Assembly: GCF_036248275.1 (NCBI RefSeq)
Contig: NZ_CP109181.1
Coordinates: forward strand, 4,340,001 to 4,404,000
From: Streptomyces sp. NBC_01716
GTDB lineage: Bacteria; Actinomycetota; Actinomycetes; Streptomycetales; Streptomycetaceae
Direction: 5' to 3'
Length of the DNA stretch: 64,000 nucleotides
Part shown: positions 22,971-32,137 of the stretch, piece after piece
How positions within the stretch are numbered: position 1 is the stretch's first letter
How the letters are laid out: each line of letters starts with the position of its first letter
Notes under the pieces: model-generated
Told to the model about the DNA's origin: nothing
Databases searched by the model: none
The model's input: the letters and a program-made list of their open reading frames with translations, nothing else
Made by a program: the position numbers and the translations under genes

Positions 22971-25679
22971 ATGAGTGAGCACCGTCGCAAACAGCCACAG
23001 CCGCAAGGTGGCCAGGGTGGCGGACGAGCCGCGGCCAGGCGTGCCGCACAGCGGCCGTCGGGCCGCCGCGCGGACCCCTCCCGTGGAGTCCCCACGGCCT
23101 CCCACTCAGACTCCTACGAACCCGAGCCTTCCTACGGAGGGCGCGCCGAAGCACGTAAGGCGGCCCAGCGGGGCCGCCGACGTGCCGCCGAAGGCGGCGG
23201 CGCCGGGGCGGGAGGCCACGGCGGGGGCCGCCGTGGCGGTGGACCCGGAGGTCCCGGCGGGGCCGGCCGGGGGCGTGGAGGACCGGGCAAGAAGCGGCTG
23301 ATCGACTATCCGCGTCACGACAAGTACGGCTGGCAGCGCTGGGTGCCGTCCTGGAAGCTCGTGACCGGCCTCTTCATCGCCTTCATGGGCGGGCTTCTGG
23401 CCGCCGGCACGATCGCGTACGCCATGGTCGAGGTGCCGAAGGAGAATCTCGCCTCCAAGGCGCAGAACAACGTCTACCTCTGGGACGACGGCACGCCGAT
23501 GGTCGCCACCGGCGGTGAGGTCAACCGGCAGATCGTCGGGATCGAGCAGATCCCCAAAGCTATGCAGAACGCCGTGATCTCGGCGGAGAACAAGACGTTC
23601 AGAAAAGACCCGGGTGTCGACCCGATGGGCATCGGCCGGGCCGTGTTCAACATGGCCAGGGGCGGTCAGACGCAGGGTGGCTCGACCATCACCCAGCAGT
23701 TCGTCAAGAACGCCATGCTCAACCAGGAACAGACCTTCAAGCGCAAGTTCGAGGAGCTGTTCATCTCGATCAAGGTCGGCGCGGACCTGAAGAAGAACGA
23801 CATCATGGCGGGGTACCTCAACACCTCTTACTACGGACGCGGCGCCTACGGCATCCAGGCAGCGGCCCGTACGTACTACAACAAGGACGCCAGGGACCTG
23901 AACGCCAGCCAGTGTGCCTTCCTGGCGACGCTGCTGAAGGGCGCGACGTACTACGACCCCAACGGCAACGAGGCGATCGACAAGAACGCCAGCGCGAAGA
24001 ACAACACCGAGCGGGCGGCGAAGCGCTGGAAGTGGATTCTCGACGAGATGGTCAAGGACGGCCATCTCAGCGCGCAGGAGCGGGCGACGTACAAAGAGTT
24101 CCCGATGCCCGGACCGCCGAAGAAGGACCAGCAGCTCAGCGGGCAGGTCGGCTACCTCGTGGACCTCGCCAAGGCCTACTTCATCAACAACAACGACCGG
24201 GGCATCACGGCCGACGACCTGGCCAAGGGCGGCTTCGAGATCAAGACGACCTTCAACCAGAAGAAGGTCAAGGCGCTCAACAAGGCCGTCACCGACGTCT
24301 ACAAGGCGAACATCGACCCCAAGAAGCGCCCGGACAAGGACACCCACGTCCAGTTCGGCGGCGCCTCGGTGGAGCCCGAGACCGGCAAGATCGTCGCCAT
24401 CTACGGCGGCGCGGACGCCACCAAGCACTTCACCAACAACGCCGACCAGACCGGTGCCCAGGTCGGATCGACCTTCAAGCCCTTCGTCCTGGCGGCGGCG
24501 ATGCGTGACGGTGTCCGCGACCCCGACCTCGGGCCGGATCAGGGCTTGGACACGCGCACGCTGGTCTCGCCGGACAAGAGCGAGTACAGCGGCAAGAACA
24601 AGCTCAAGATCAAGGAGTACAACGGAGACATCTGGACGAACGAGGAAGGCAAGGAGTGGCTCCAGCGCAACGACGGTGACGAGAGCTACAACGACATCAA
24701 TCTGCGCGAAGCCATGAAGGTGTCGGCCAACTCCCCCTTCGTCCAGCTCGGCATGGATGTCGGCATCCCCCAGGTCAGGCAGTCGGCTGTCGACGCGGGA
24801 CTTCTCGCGGACAGCCTTCCGGGCGGCAGCAACCCCTCGTTCTCCATCGGTATCTCCGACCCCAGCGCCATCCGCATGGCCGGTGCCTACGCCACCTTCG
24901 CCGACGACGGCACGCAGCGTGAGCCGTACTCCGTCCAGGAGGTCAAGGAGAGGGGCGTCGTCGTCTTCAAGTACGACAAGAAGCCCCAGGCCAGGTTTGA
25001 CGCCGACGTCGCCCAGAACGTGACGGACGTCCTGAAGTCCGTGGTCATGGAGAAGGGCGGCACGGGCACATCGGCCCAGCTGCCCGACGGCCGCGAGGTG
25101 GCCGGCAAGACCGGCACCACCGACGGCAACAAGTCGGCCTGGTTCGTGGGCTACACCCCCCAGCTGTCGACCGCCATCGACATGTACCGCCTGGACGACG
25201 ACGCGAAGAACAAGAACCGCGAGTTCCTGGAGATGTTCGGCACCGGCGGCAAGGAAGAGATCCACGGTGCCTCGTTCCCTGCCGAGATCTGGCAGGCGTA
25301 CATGACGGTGGCGATGAAGGGCAAGCCGGCCCTGAAGTTCCCCGAGCCCGAGCCGATCGGCGAGGCCGTCTACGGAGGGGGCCTGTCGTCCCCGGAGCCC
25401 ACCCTGACCGAGAAGCCCTCGGAGTCGCCCTCGGAGTCGCCTTCCGAGTCGCCTTCCGAGTCGCCGTCGCCGACGGTCAGCGAGTCCGAGTCATGCAACC
25501 AGTGGAAGGGCTGTGAGGACGGTGGTCCCGGTGGCGGCAATCCGGGTGGTCCGGGCGGTGAGGATCCCGGCGGGGTGATCGGAGACCCGGGCGGCACCAC
25601 GTCCAGTCCGCCACCCGACGAGGGAACCGATGAGGGAGCCGACGACGGAGGCCTCTTCGGCGGTCCGGGAGGCGGCTGA
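22971..25679 (+). CDS. Class A penicillin-binding protein (transglycosylase/transpeptidase)
   Basis: A 902-residue bifunctional peptidoglycan synthase. A long basic Gly/Arg/Ala-rich cytoplasmic leader (residues 1-~115) precedes one membrane anchor (LVTGLFIAFMGGLLAAGTIA). The GT51 glycosyltransferase domain holds the catalytic region AVISAENKTFRKDPGV and GGSTITQQFVKNAML. The transpeptidase domain has the SxxK motif STFK (Ser500), SxN as SAN (Ser585) and KTGT (Lys713). The tail has four ESPS repeats and a Gly/Pro/Asp-rich end, outside the membrane. ATG 22971 follows GAGGAGTAG. It faces the padR-type gene and is followed by a large hairpin. Length is typical for actinobacterial PonA-like enzymes. 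Confidence 0.93.
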   Translation: MSEHRRKQPQPQGGQGGGRAAARRAAQRPSGRRADPSRGVPTASHSDSYEPEPSYGGRAEARKAAQRGRRRAAEGGGAGAGGHGGGRRGGGPGGPGGAGRGRGGPGKKRLIDYPRHDKYGWQRWVPSWKLVTGLFIAFMGGLLAAGTIAYAMVEVPKENLASKAQNNVYLWDDGTPMVATGGEVNRQIVGIEQIPKAMQNAVISAENKTFRKDPGVDPMGIGRAVFNMARGGQTQGGSTITQQFVKNAMLNQEQTFKRKFEELFISIKVGADLKKNDIMAGYLNTSYYGRGAYGIQAAARTYYNKDARDLNASQCAFLATLLKGATYYDPNGNEAIDKNASAKNNTERAAKRWKWILDEMVKDGHLSAQERATYKEFPMPGPPKKDQQLSGQVGYLVDLAKAYFINNNDRGITADDLAKGGFEIKTTFNQKKVKALNKAVTDVYKANIDPKKRPDKDTHVQFGGASVEPETGKIVAIYGGADATKHFTNNADQTGAQVGSTFKPFVLAAAMRDGVRDPDLGPDQGLDTRTLVSPDKSEYSGKNKLKIKEYNGDIWTNEEGKEWLQRNDGDESYNDINLREAMKVSANSPFVQLGMDVGIPQVRQSAVDAGLLADSLPGGSNPSFSIGISDPSAIRMAGAYATFADDGTQREPYSVQEVKERGVVVFKYDKKPQARFDADVAQNVTDVLKSVVMEKGGTGTSAQLPDGREVAGKTGTTDGNKSAWFVGYTPQLSTAIDMYRLDDDAKNKNREFLEMFGTGGKEEIHGASFPAEIWQAYMTVAMKGKPALKFPEPEPIGEAVYGGGLSSPEPTLTEKPSESPSESPSESPSESPSPTVSESESCNQWKGCEDGGPGGGNPGGPGGEDPGGVIGDPGGTTSSPPPDEGTDEGADDGGLFGGPGGG

Positions 25680-25688
25680 GCCCCCGAC

Positions 25689-25770
25689 CTGTGGCACGGC
25701 GAAGGCCGCCGCACCAGCGCCGTACACACACCGTGTACGGGCCGGTGCGGCGGCCTTCGCCGTGCCACAG
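25689..25770 (+). terminator. Large hairpin between the PBP and the next gene
   Basis: Two perfectly complementary 27-base arms (25689-25715 and 25744-25770), with an inner CCGTACAC/GTGTACGG stem, start nine bases after the PBP stop and end 23 bases before the next start codon. Likely a strong terminator or RNA stabiliser; there is no U-tract. Confidence 0.65.
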
Positions 25771-25793
25771 CGGCGTACGGCAGGATGGGCGGC

Positions 25794-27293
25794 ATGCCGA
25801 GCACAGAAGACACCACGGTGCCCAAGGACCGGCCCGTCGTACCGCCCACCCGGCGGGACCGCATCGCCGCGTCCGGCAGCGAGCTGATCGGCGGTCCCAT
25901 CGGCCGCTGGGCCTGGTACGGCGGCAGCCGGCTGACTCCGGTACGGGTGGTCGCGCTGGTGGCGATCGGCATGTTCGCGCTCGGCATGGTGCAGAAGATG
26001 CCCTGCTACGAGTGGGCGTGGTTCCGCGGCGCCGGCTCGCAGTACACGCACGCCTGTTACTCGGACATCCCGCACCTCTTCCTCGGGCGCGGTTTCGCCG
26101 ACGGTCTCGTGCCGTACTTCGACCGGCTCGACGGCGACATGCAGTACCTGGAGTACCCCGTCCTGACCGGGCTGTTCATGGAGGTCGCGTCCTGGTTCAC
26201 CCCCGGCGGCGGCTCGATCCAGCACCGCGAGCAGATGTACTGGATGGTCAACGCGGGGATGCTGATGATCTGCGCGGCGGTCATCGCCGTGAGCGTCGCC
26301 CGCACCCACCGGCACCGCCCCTGGGACGCGCTGCTCCTCGCCCTCGCGCCCGCCTTCGCCCTCACCGCCACCATCAACTGGGATCTGCTGGCCGTCGCGC
26401 TCCTGGCGGCCGGGATGCTGATGTGGTCGCGCGGGCGTGCGCTGGCCTTCGGCGTCCTCATCGGCCTCGCGACGGCGGCCAAGCTCTATCCCGTACTGGT
26501 GCTGGGGCCTCTGCTGCTGCTGTGCTGGCGCGCGGGGCGGCTGCGGGAGTTCGGGGCCGCGCTGGGCGGAACGGCCGCCTCGTGGCTGCTGGTGAACCTG
26601 CCGGTGATGCTGCTCGCGCCGGAGGGGTGGAAGAAGTTCTACACCTTCAGCCAGGAGCGGCAGGTCGACTTCGGATCGTTCTGGCTGATCATCACGCAGC
26701 GCACCGGCCGGTCCCTGGAGGTCGAGACCGTCAACACCTGGTCGATGGTGCTGATGGTCCTGGCCTGCGCGGGGATCGCGGCGCTCGCGCTGACCGCGCC
26801 GAGGCGCCCCAGGTTCGCGCAGCTCGCCTTCCTGGTCGTCGCCGCCTTCATCCTGACCAACAAGGTCTACTCGCCGCAGTACGTGCTGTGGCTGGTCCCG
26901 CTCGCCGCGCTGGCCCGGCCGCGGTGGCGCGACTTCCTGTTCTGGCAGGCCTGCGAGGTCATGTACTTCCTGGGCATCTGGATGTATCTCGCGTACACGA
27001 CGAGCGGGGACGCCCACAAGGGACTGCCGACCGAGGGCTACCAACTGGCCATCGCGCTGCACCTGCTGGGGACGCTGTACCTGTGCGCCGTCGTCGTACG
27101 GGACATCCTGCTGCCGGAGCGGGACGGCGTACGGCGCGACGGTTCGGACGATCCGTCGGGCGGGGTGCTGGACGGGGCACGGGACGTGTTCGTGCTGGGG
27201 CAGGCGGCCCGGCCGACGGCGCCCGCGGCGCACACGGTGGAGGCGGCGCAGCGGGTGTCGTGGGGGGTACGGCCAGATCCGGACGGGGCCTAG
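25794..27293 (+). CDS. GT87-like polyprenyl-phosphate-mannose glycosyltransferase, membrane protein
   Basis: A 499-residue protein with about ten membrane segments, resembling the GT87/DUF2029 family of mannosyltransferases that use polyprenol-phosphate sugars outside the membrane. Visible features: an early acidic loop CYSDIPHLFLGRGFADGLVPYFDR and YLEYPVLTGLFMEVASWFTP, then repeated hydrophobic stretches such as LLVNLPVMLLAPEGWKKFYTF and FILTNKVYSPQYVLWLVPLA. The N-terminus (MPSTEDTTVPKDRPVVPP) is cytoplasmic. ATG 25794 is chosen; ATG 25785 in the same frame adds three residues. It follows the PBP and probably acts in cell-envelope glycan synthesis; the acceptor is unknown. Confidence 0.78.
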   Translation: MPSTEDTTVPKDRPVVPPTRRDRIAASGSELIGGPIGRWAWYGGSRLTPVRVVALVAIGMFALGMVQKMPCYEWAWFRGAGSQYTHACYSDIPHLFLGRGFADGLVPYFDRLDGDMQYLEYPVLTGLFMEVASWFTPGGGSIQHREQMYWMVNAGMLMICAAVIAVSVARTHRHRPWDALLLALAPAFALTATINWDLLAVALLAAGMLMWSRGRALAFGVLIGLATAAKLYPVLVLGPLLLLCWRAGRLREFGAALGGTAASWLLVNLPVMLLAPEGWKKFYTFSQERQVDFGSFWLIITQRTGRSLEVETVNTWSMVLMVLACAGIAALALTAPRRPRFAQLAFLVVAAFILTNKVYSPQYVLWLVPLAALARPRWRDFLFWQACEVMYFLGIWMYLAYTTSGDAHKGLPTEGYQLAIALHLLGTLYLCAVVVRDILLPERDGVRRDGSDDPSGGVLDGARDVFVLGQAARPTAPAAHTVEAAQRVSWGVRPDPDGA

Positions 27294-27305
27294 CAAGCAG
27301 GCAGG

Positions 27306-28337
27306 CTAGCGGTCCACGAGCCGGTCGAACTGGGTGGTCGTGTGGCGCAGATGCGCCACCAGTTCGTCGCCCACCTTGGGCTCCTGCGCGTCGGCCGGCA
27401 CGAACAGGATCGACACCTGCATGTGCGGCGGCTCGGCGAACCAGCGCTGCTTGCCCGACCAGACGAACGGCGACAGATTGCGGTTGACCGTCGCCAGGCC
27501 CGCCCGCGCCACGCCCTTGGCACGCGGCATCACGCCGTGCAGGGCCTTGGGAGCCTCAAGCCCGACCCCGTGCGACGTACCGCCGGCGACGACCACCAGC
27601 CAGCCGTCGGAGGCGGTCTTCTGCTGGCGGTAGCCGAACCGGTCGCCCTTGACGACAGGGGTCACGTCCAGCACGGCGCCCCGGTACTCGGTGGCGTCGT
27701 GGTCGCCGAGCCACAGCCGCGTTCCGATGCGGGCGCGGAACCGGGTCTGCGGGAACTGCCGCTGGAGACGGGCGAGTTCCTCGGCGCGCAGATGGCTGAC
27801 GAACATGGTGTGCAGCGGGAGCCGGGCGGCGCGCAGCCGGTCCATCCAGCCGATGACCTCCTCGACCGCGTCGGAGCCGTCCGTGCGGTCGAGCGGTAGG
27901 TGCAGGGCGAAGCCTTCGAGGCGTACGTCCTCGATGGCCGCGTGCAGCTGGCCCAGCTCCTGCTCGCGGACGCCGTGGCGCTTCATGGAGCTCATGCACT
28001 CGATGACGACGCGGGCGCCCACCAGGGCGAAGACGCCGTCGACCGAGGAGACGGAGCGGATGACGCGGTCGGGCAGCGGTACGGGCTCCTCGCCGCGGCG
28101 GAAGGGGGTCAGGACCAGCAGGTCGCCGCTGAACCAGTCCTTGATACGGGCGGCTTCGTAGATCGTGCCGACCGCGAGGATGTCGGACTCGAAGCGGGTG
28201 GTCTCCTCGGAGAGCCGCTCGTGTCCGAAGCCGTAGCCATTGCCCTTGCAGACCGGGACGAGGCCCGGGAACTGGTCAATGACCGACTTCTGGTGCGCCC
28301 GCCAGCGCGCGGTGTCGACGTAGAGGGAGAGCGCCAT
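27306..28337 (-). CDS. Alanine racemase N-terminal-fold PLP protein
   Basis: A 343-residue protein with the fold-III PLP signature near its start: LVPVCKGNGYGFGHERL, where Lys31 should carry the cofactor. Later it has GVGLEAPKALHGVMPRAKG and HMQVSILFVPADAQEPKVGDE. It is shorter than, and differs in the C-terminal part from, canonical Alr; the catalytic C-terminal Tyr region is not obvious, so the amino-acid substrate is uncertain. It is downstream of the FemX-like gene on the same strand, 160 bases away. The pairing suggests a role in peptidoglycan side-chain or precursor metabolism, which is inference. Confidence 0.78.
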   Translation of the reverse strand: MALSLYVDTARWRAHQKSVIDQFPGLVPVCKGNGYGFGHERLSEETTRFESDILAVGTIYEAARIKDWFSGDLLVLTPFRRGEEPVPLPDRVIRSVSSVDGVFALVGARVVIECMSSMKRHGVREQELGQLHAAIEDVRLEGFALHLPLDRTDGSDAVEEVIGWMDRLRAARLPLHTMFVSHLRAEELARLQRQFPQTRFRARIGTRLWLGDHDATEYRGAVLDVTPVVKGDRFGYRQQKTASDGWLVVVAGGTSHGVGLEAPKALHGVMPRAKGVARAGLATVNRNLSPFVWSGKQRWFAEPPHMQVSILFVPADAQEPKVGDELVAHLRHTTTQFDRLVDR

Positions 28338-28497
28338 GCCGGTCCGGAACCTTTCTCTCGGCTGCGGTGTATGAAGGATATGAACGTCATCGCGGGCCTT
28401 GGGGCCTTACGCGATTACTGGGCGCGCTGGTGCGGTTCACCGGTGTCCTGCTCCGCAGCGTGCTGACCACCGGCACTCCGCCGCCCGGGGGCCGGGA

Positions 28498-29616
28498 TCA
28501 GCGGCGAGACATGTACATGTCGAGAGCCTTGTGGAGCAGCTTGTTGAGCGGGAAGTCCCACTCACCCACGTACTCGACGGCCTCGCCGCCCGTTCCCACC
28601 TTGAACTGGATGAGACCGAAGAGGTGGTCGGTCTCATCGAGGGAGTCGGAGATGCCGCGCAGGTCGTAGACGGTGGCCCCCATCGCGTACGCGTCACGGA
28701 GCATCCGCCACTGCATCGCGTTCGAGGGCCGGACCTCCCGCTTGTGGTTGGCCGACGCCCCGTAGGAGTACCAGACATGGCCGCCCACGATGAGCATCGT
28801 CGCGGCGGCGACGTTCTCCCCCTCGTGCCGGGCGAAGTACAGCCGCATGCGGTTGGGGTCCTCGGAGTTGAGGACGGTCCACATCCGCTGGAAGTACGAG
28901 AGCGGACGGGGCCGGAAGTGGTCGCGCTCGGCCGTGATCTCGTAGAGCCGCTGCCACTCCTCCAGGTCGTTGTAGCCGGCCTGGACGACCTCGACGCCCG
29001 CCTTCTCCGCCTTCTTGATGTTGCGCCGCCACAGCTGGTTGAAGCCCTTGAGGACATCGTCCAGGGAGCGGTTGGCCAGCGGCACCTGGAAGACGTAGCG
29101 GGGCTGTACGTCTCCGAAGCCGGCCCCGCCGTCCTCGCCCTGCTGCCAGCCCATCTTGCGCAGCCGGTCGGCCACTTCGAAGGCGCGCGGCTCGATGTGG
29201 GTCGCCTCGACGTCACGCAGCCGCTTGACGTCCTGGTCCTGGATGCCCGACTTGATGGCTCCCGCGTCCCAGCGGCGGATCACGACCGGCGGGCCCATCT
29301 TCACGGAGAACGCGCCCTGGTTCTTCAGATGAGCCAGCATCGGCTGGAGCCAGTCGCTCAGATTCGGGGCGTACCAGTTGATGACCGGGCCCTCGGGCAG
29401 ATACGCCAGATACCGCTTGATCTTGGGCAGTTGGCGGTAGAGCACCAGTCCGGCGCCGACCAACTGGCCGTCCCTGTCGAACCAGCCCAGGCTCTCCGAG
29501 CGCCATTCCGTCTTCACGTCCGCCCACGCGGGGACCTGGCAGTGGCTGGCCGCGGGCAGACTCTGGATGTACGCCAGATGCTGCTCGCGACTGATGGTGC
29601 TCAGCGTCAGGGTCAT
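28498..29616 (-). CDS. femX: FemABX-family peptidyltransferase (FemX-like)
   Basis: A 372-residue protein with two GNAT-like lobes and a helical arm typical of the Fem family, which transfer amino acids from aminoacyl-tRNA onto lipid II stem peptides. Family landmarks: YLPEGPVINWYAP, FGDVQPRYVFQVPL, LWRRNIKKAEKAGVEV, ARHEGENVAAATMLIVGGHVWY and YGASANHKREVRPSNAMQW. In Streptomyces FemX adds the first Gly to LL-diaminopimelate of lipid II. ATG 29616 has GAGGAGC upstream; an upstream start at 29646 is not needed. The gene precedes an alanine-racemase-like gene. Precise acceptor is inferred. Confidence 0.87.
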   Translation of the reverse strand: MTLTLSTISREQHLAYIQSLPAASHCQVPAWADVKTEWRSESLGWFDRDGQLVGAGLVLYRQLPKIKRYLAYLPEGPVINWYAPNLSDWLQPMLAHLKNQGAFSVKMGPPVVIRRWDAGAIKSGIQDQDVKRLRDVEATHIEPRAFEVADRLRKMGWQQGEDGGAGFGDVQPRYVFQVPLANRSLDDVLKGFNQLWRRNIKKAEKAGVEVVQAGYNDLEEWQRLYEITAERDHFRPRPLSYFQRMWTVLNSEDPNRMRLYFARHEGENVAAATMLIVGGHVWYSYGASANHKREVRPSNAMQWRMLRDAYAMGATVYDLRGISDSLDETDHLFGLIQFKVGTGGEAVEYVGEWDFPLNKLLHKALDMYMSRR

Positions 29617-29750
29617 GCGGGGCGCTCCTCGCAGATGTGTCCCCATGGAGTAGGGGGGCTCCGGCTCTCGCGCCGAAGCCTACTTGCCGATGGAGCGCCC
29701 CGGCTGGCCACGGGGCGGAGCGGGCACCGGGCCCGCCTTCGGAGCGGGCG

Positions 29751-30071
29751 TCAGCCCAGCACTCCGCCGAACAGGCCACCGTGTGCCATGCCGAGGTAGA
29801 AGCCGACGCCGGCCGAGCCCAGACCCATGAGCGTCGCGAACCGCTCGTGCGTCGTCACGGAGACGTACTGGCTGTACAGGCCGGTGAGGATGCCGATGAG
29901 CCCCGCCCAGGAGCTGAGCAGATGCAGGTTGTGGAACATCCCGGAGATGAACGCGAGGACGCCCAGCACCGCGGTCACCCAGAGCAGGGTGTCCTGGAGA
30001 GGATGGGGCCGGTGATCGGTGGCGAAGAGAGAACCGGTCGACTTCGGTCGCGTCTGCGTTGCCTGTGCCAT
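29751..30071 (-). CDS. Small conserved membrane protein
   Basis: A 106-residue protein with three hydrophobic segments: DTLLWVTAVLGVLAFISGMF, LHLLSSWAGLIGILTGLYSQ and TLMGLGSAGVGFYLGMAHGG. The N-terminus is hydrophilic (MAQATQTRPKSTGS). ATG 30071 follows AGGAGGTG seven bases upstream; an earlier in-frame start lacks such a site. It is divergent from rpsF in the usual Streptomyces place. No function recognised; perhaps an envelope or stress-associated protein. Confidence 0.75.
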   Translation of the reverse strand: MAQATQTRPKSTGSLFATDHRPHPLQDTLLWVTAVLGVLAFISGMFHNLHLLSSWAGLIGILTGLYSQYVSVTTHERFATLMGLGSAGVGFYLGMAHGGLFGGVLG

Positions 30072-30231
30072 GGGGCACCTCCTGGCGCCTTGCCGGAAGC
30101 GGCGCTTCGTAACGCCGCCCACACCCGATGTGTACAGAGTGCGTCCGTACCCGGCCGGATTTCAACCGGAAGCCGGTCTGCGGGTAGTCTGTACGGTCTG
30201 CACCGGTGTCTGCCCAGGCCAGAAATCGATC

Positions 30232-30331
30232 ATCGCTCGTCGAATCGCTCGTCGAGCGGGATTGTCAGTGGCGGCCGATACCGTTGCTCACGCATCACGA
30301 CCCTCCTGCCACGGAACGACCGTGGCCGCTG
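30232..30331 (+). promoter_or_regulatory. rpsF leader with tandem repeat and hairpin
   Basis: The leader contains ATCGCTCGTCGA twice in tandem (30232-30255) and a hairpin CCACGG-AACGA-CCGTGG (30309-30325) immediately followed by CCG. A hairpin flanked by CCG is reminiscent of the S6:S18-binding leader described in other bacteria. This is weak evidence, but the position, just before rpsF-ssb-rpsR, is right. Confidence 0.35.
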
Positions 30332-30354
30332 AGTCCAAAGGAGGTGGGTTCCAC

Positions 30355-30645
30355 ATGCGTCACTACGAGGTGATGGTCATCCTCGACCCCGATCTCGAGG
30401 AGCGAGCAGTCTCCCCGCTGATCGAGAACTTCCTCTCCGTCGTCCGTGAGGGCGAAGGAAAGGTTGAGAAGGTCGACACCTGGGGCCGTCGTCGTCTCTC
30501 TTACGAGATCAAGAAGAAGCCCGAGGGCATCTACTCGGTCATCGATCTGCAGGCTGAGCCCGCGATCGTCAAGGAGCTCGACCGACAGATGAACCTGAAC
30601 GAGTCGGTCCTCCGGACCAAGGTCCTCCGTCCCGAGACCCACTGA
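30355..30645 (+). CDS. rpsF: 30S ribosomal protein bS6
   Basis: A 96-residue protein starting MRHYEVMVILDPDLEE and containing WGRRRLSYEIKKKPEGIYSVIDL, diagnostic of bS6, which binds the central domain of 16S rRNA with bS18. ATG 30355 is preceded by a near-perfect AAAGGAGGTGG site. First gene of the conserved rpsF-ssb-rpsR-rplI operon. A small inverted repeat (TGAGCT/AGCTCA) overlaps its stop. Confidence 0.97.
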   Translation: MRHYEVMVILDPDLEERAVSPLIENFLSVVREGEGKVEKVDTWGRRRLSYEIKKKPEGIYSVIDLQAEPAIVKELDRQMNLNESVLRTKVLRPETH

Positions 30646-30720
30646 GCTCCTAGCTCAGCGGTCATCGGGTCCGAGTAGCAGCCAGCAGCAAGAAGCAATC
30701 CCCGCCGAGAGGTTCACCCA

Positions 30721-31341
30721 ATGGCAGGCGAGACCGTCATCACGGTCGTCGGCAATCTCGTCGACGACCCCGAGCTGCGCTTCACCCCGTCCGGTGCGGC
30801 GGTCGCGAAGTTCCGTGTCGCGTCCACTCCCCGCATCTTCGACAGGCAGACCAACGAGTGGAAGGACGGCGAAGGCCTGTTCCTCACCTGCTCGGTCTGG
30901 CGTCAGGCGGCCGAGAATGTCGCCGAGTCGCTTCAGCGGGGCATGCGCGTCGTCGTGCAGGGCCGGCTGAAGCAGCGGTCCTACGAGGACCGCGAGGGCG
31001 TCAAGCGCACGGTCTACGAGCTGGACGTCGAGGAAGTCGGCCCCAGCCTGAAGACCGCCACGGCCAAGGTCACCAAGACCACCGGTCGCGGCGCCCAGGG
31101 CGGTTACGGCGGCGGTGGCGGCGGTCAGCAGCAGGGCGGCGGCAGCTGGGGCGGCGGTTCCGGCGGCGGTGGCCAGCAGGGCGGCGGCGGAGCACCCGCC
31201 GACGACCCCTGGGCGACCAGCGCGCCGGCCGGCGGCCAGCAGCAGCCGCAGGGCGGCGGGGGCAACGGAGGCGGCTGGGGCGGAAGCTCCGGCGGTTCCG
31301 GCGGCTCCGGCGGCGGCTACTCGGACGAGCCGCCCTTCTAG
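30721..31341 (+). CDS. ssb: Single-stranded DNA-binding protein
   Basis: A 206-residue SSB. The OB-fold domain (residues 1-~110) starts MAGETVITVVGNLVDDPELRFTP and includes FLTCSVWRQAAENVAESLQR. A Gly/Gln/Ser-rich linker of ~80 residues ends in the acidic tip YSDEPPF, the protein-interaction tail recognised by replication and repair factors. It is 75 bases after rpsF and 42 before rpsR, within the ribosomal operon, as in other Streptomyces. Confidence 0.97.
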   Translation: MAGETVITVVGNLVDDPELRFTPSGAAVAKFRVASTPRIFDRQTNEWKDGEGLFLTCSVWRQAAENVAESLQRGMRVVVQGRLKQRSYEDREGVKRTVYELDVEEVGPSLKTATAKVTKTTGRGAQGGYGGGGGGQQQGGGSWGGGSGGGGQQGGGGAPADDPWATSAPAGGQQQPQGGGGNGGGWGGSSGGSGGSGGGYSDEPPF

Positions 31342-31383
31342 GGCAGCTCGCTCCCACTTTCTTGATCACACAGGAGAAACACC

Positions 31384-31620
31384 ATGGCGAAGCCGCCTGT
31401 GCGCAAGCCTAAGAAAAAGGTCTGCGCGTTCTGCAAGGACAAGACCCAGTACGTGGACTACAAGGACACGAACATGCTGCGGAAGTTCATTTCCGACCGT
31501 GGCAAGATCCGTGCCCGCCGCGTCACCGGCAACTGCACGCAGCACCAGCGTGACGTCGCCACGGCCGTCAAGAACAGCCGTGAGATGGCGCTGCTGCCCT
31601 ACACGTCCACCGCGCGATAA
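31384..31620 (+). CDS. rpsR: 30S ribosomal protein bS18, zinc-binding type
   Basis: A 78-residue basic protein. It has CAFC near residue 14 and GNCTQHQRDVA further on, giving a Cys/Cys/Cys/His set that marks the zinc-containing (C+) form; actinobacteria often encode a second Zn-free paralogue elsewhere under Zur control. The conserved YVDYKDTNMLRKFISDRGKI identifies bS18. AGGAGAAACACC before ATG 31384 is a good ribosome site. It lies between ssb and rplI. Confidence 0.96.
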   Translation: MAKPPVRKPKKKVCAFCKDKTQYVDYKDTNMLRKFISDRGKIRARRVTGNCTQHQRDVATAVKNSREMALLPYTSTAR

Positions 31621-31638
31621 GGGGAGGGTGACCTAATC

Positions 31639-32085
31639 ATGAAGATCATCCTCACTCAAGAGGTCTCCGGCCTCGGCACCGCCGGTGACGTCGTCGACGT
31701 CAAGGACGGGTACGCCCGTAACTACCTGGTCCCGCGTGGTTTCGCGATCCGCTGGACCAAGGGCGGCGAGAAGGACGTCGAGCAGATTCGTCGCGCTCGC
31801 AAGATCCACGAGATCGCCACCATCGAGCAGGCCAATGAGATCAAGGCCCGCATCGAAGGCGTGAAGGTGCGTCTGGCCGTTCGCTCCGGCGACGCCGGCC
31901 GTCTCTTCGGCTCCGTCACCCCGGCCGACCTCGCTTCGGCGATCAAGTCCGCCGGTGGCCCGGACGTCGACAAGCGCCGTATCGAGCTCGGTTCGCCGAT
32001 CAAGACCCTGGGCTCGCACCAGGTGTCCGTGCGTCTGCACCCCGAGGTCGCCGCGAAGTTCGGCGTCGAGGTCGTGCCCGCGTAG
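31639..32085 (+). CDS. rplI: 50S ribosomal protein bL9
   Basis: A 148-residue protein starting MKIILTQEVSGLGTAGDVVDVKDGYARNYLVPRGFA, the bL9 N-terminal domain, followed by a long connecting helix and a C-terminal domain (GDAGRLFGSVTPADLASAIK, SVRLHPEVAAKFGVEVVPA). It binds 23S rRNA near L1. Starts 18 bases after rpsR with GGGGAGGGTG upstream, and closes the operon before a terminator. Confidence 0.97.
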   Translation: MKIILTQEVSGLGTAGDVVDVKDGYARNYLVPRGFAIRWTKGGEKDVEQIRRARKIHEIATIEQANEIKARIEGVKVRLAVRSGDAGRLFGSVTPADLASAIKSAGGPDVDKRRIELGSPIKTLGSHQVSVRLHPEVAAKFGVEVVPA

Positions 32086-32137
32086 GGCTCTGACCGCATT
32101 GGTTCACCGGGTCCGCCTGGTGTCCGGCAGACAGTGG

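Noticed and set aside
25417..25470. Direct repeats that might suggest a CRISPR or VNTR locus
   Set aside because: They encode in-frame ESPS repeats in the PBP tail; there are no spacers or cas genes.
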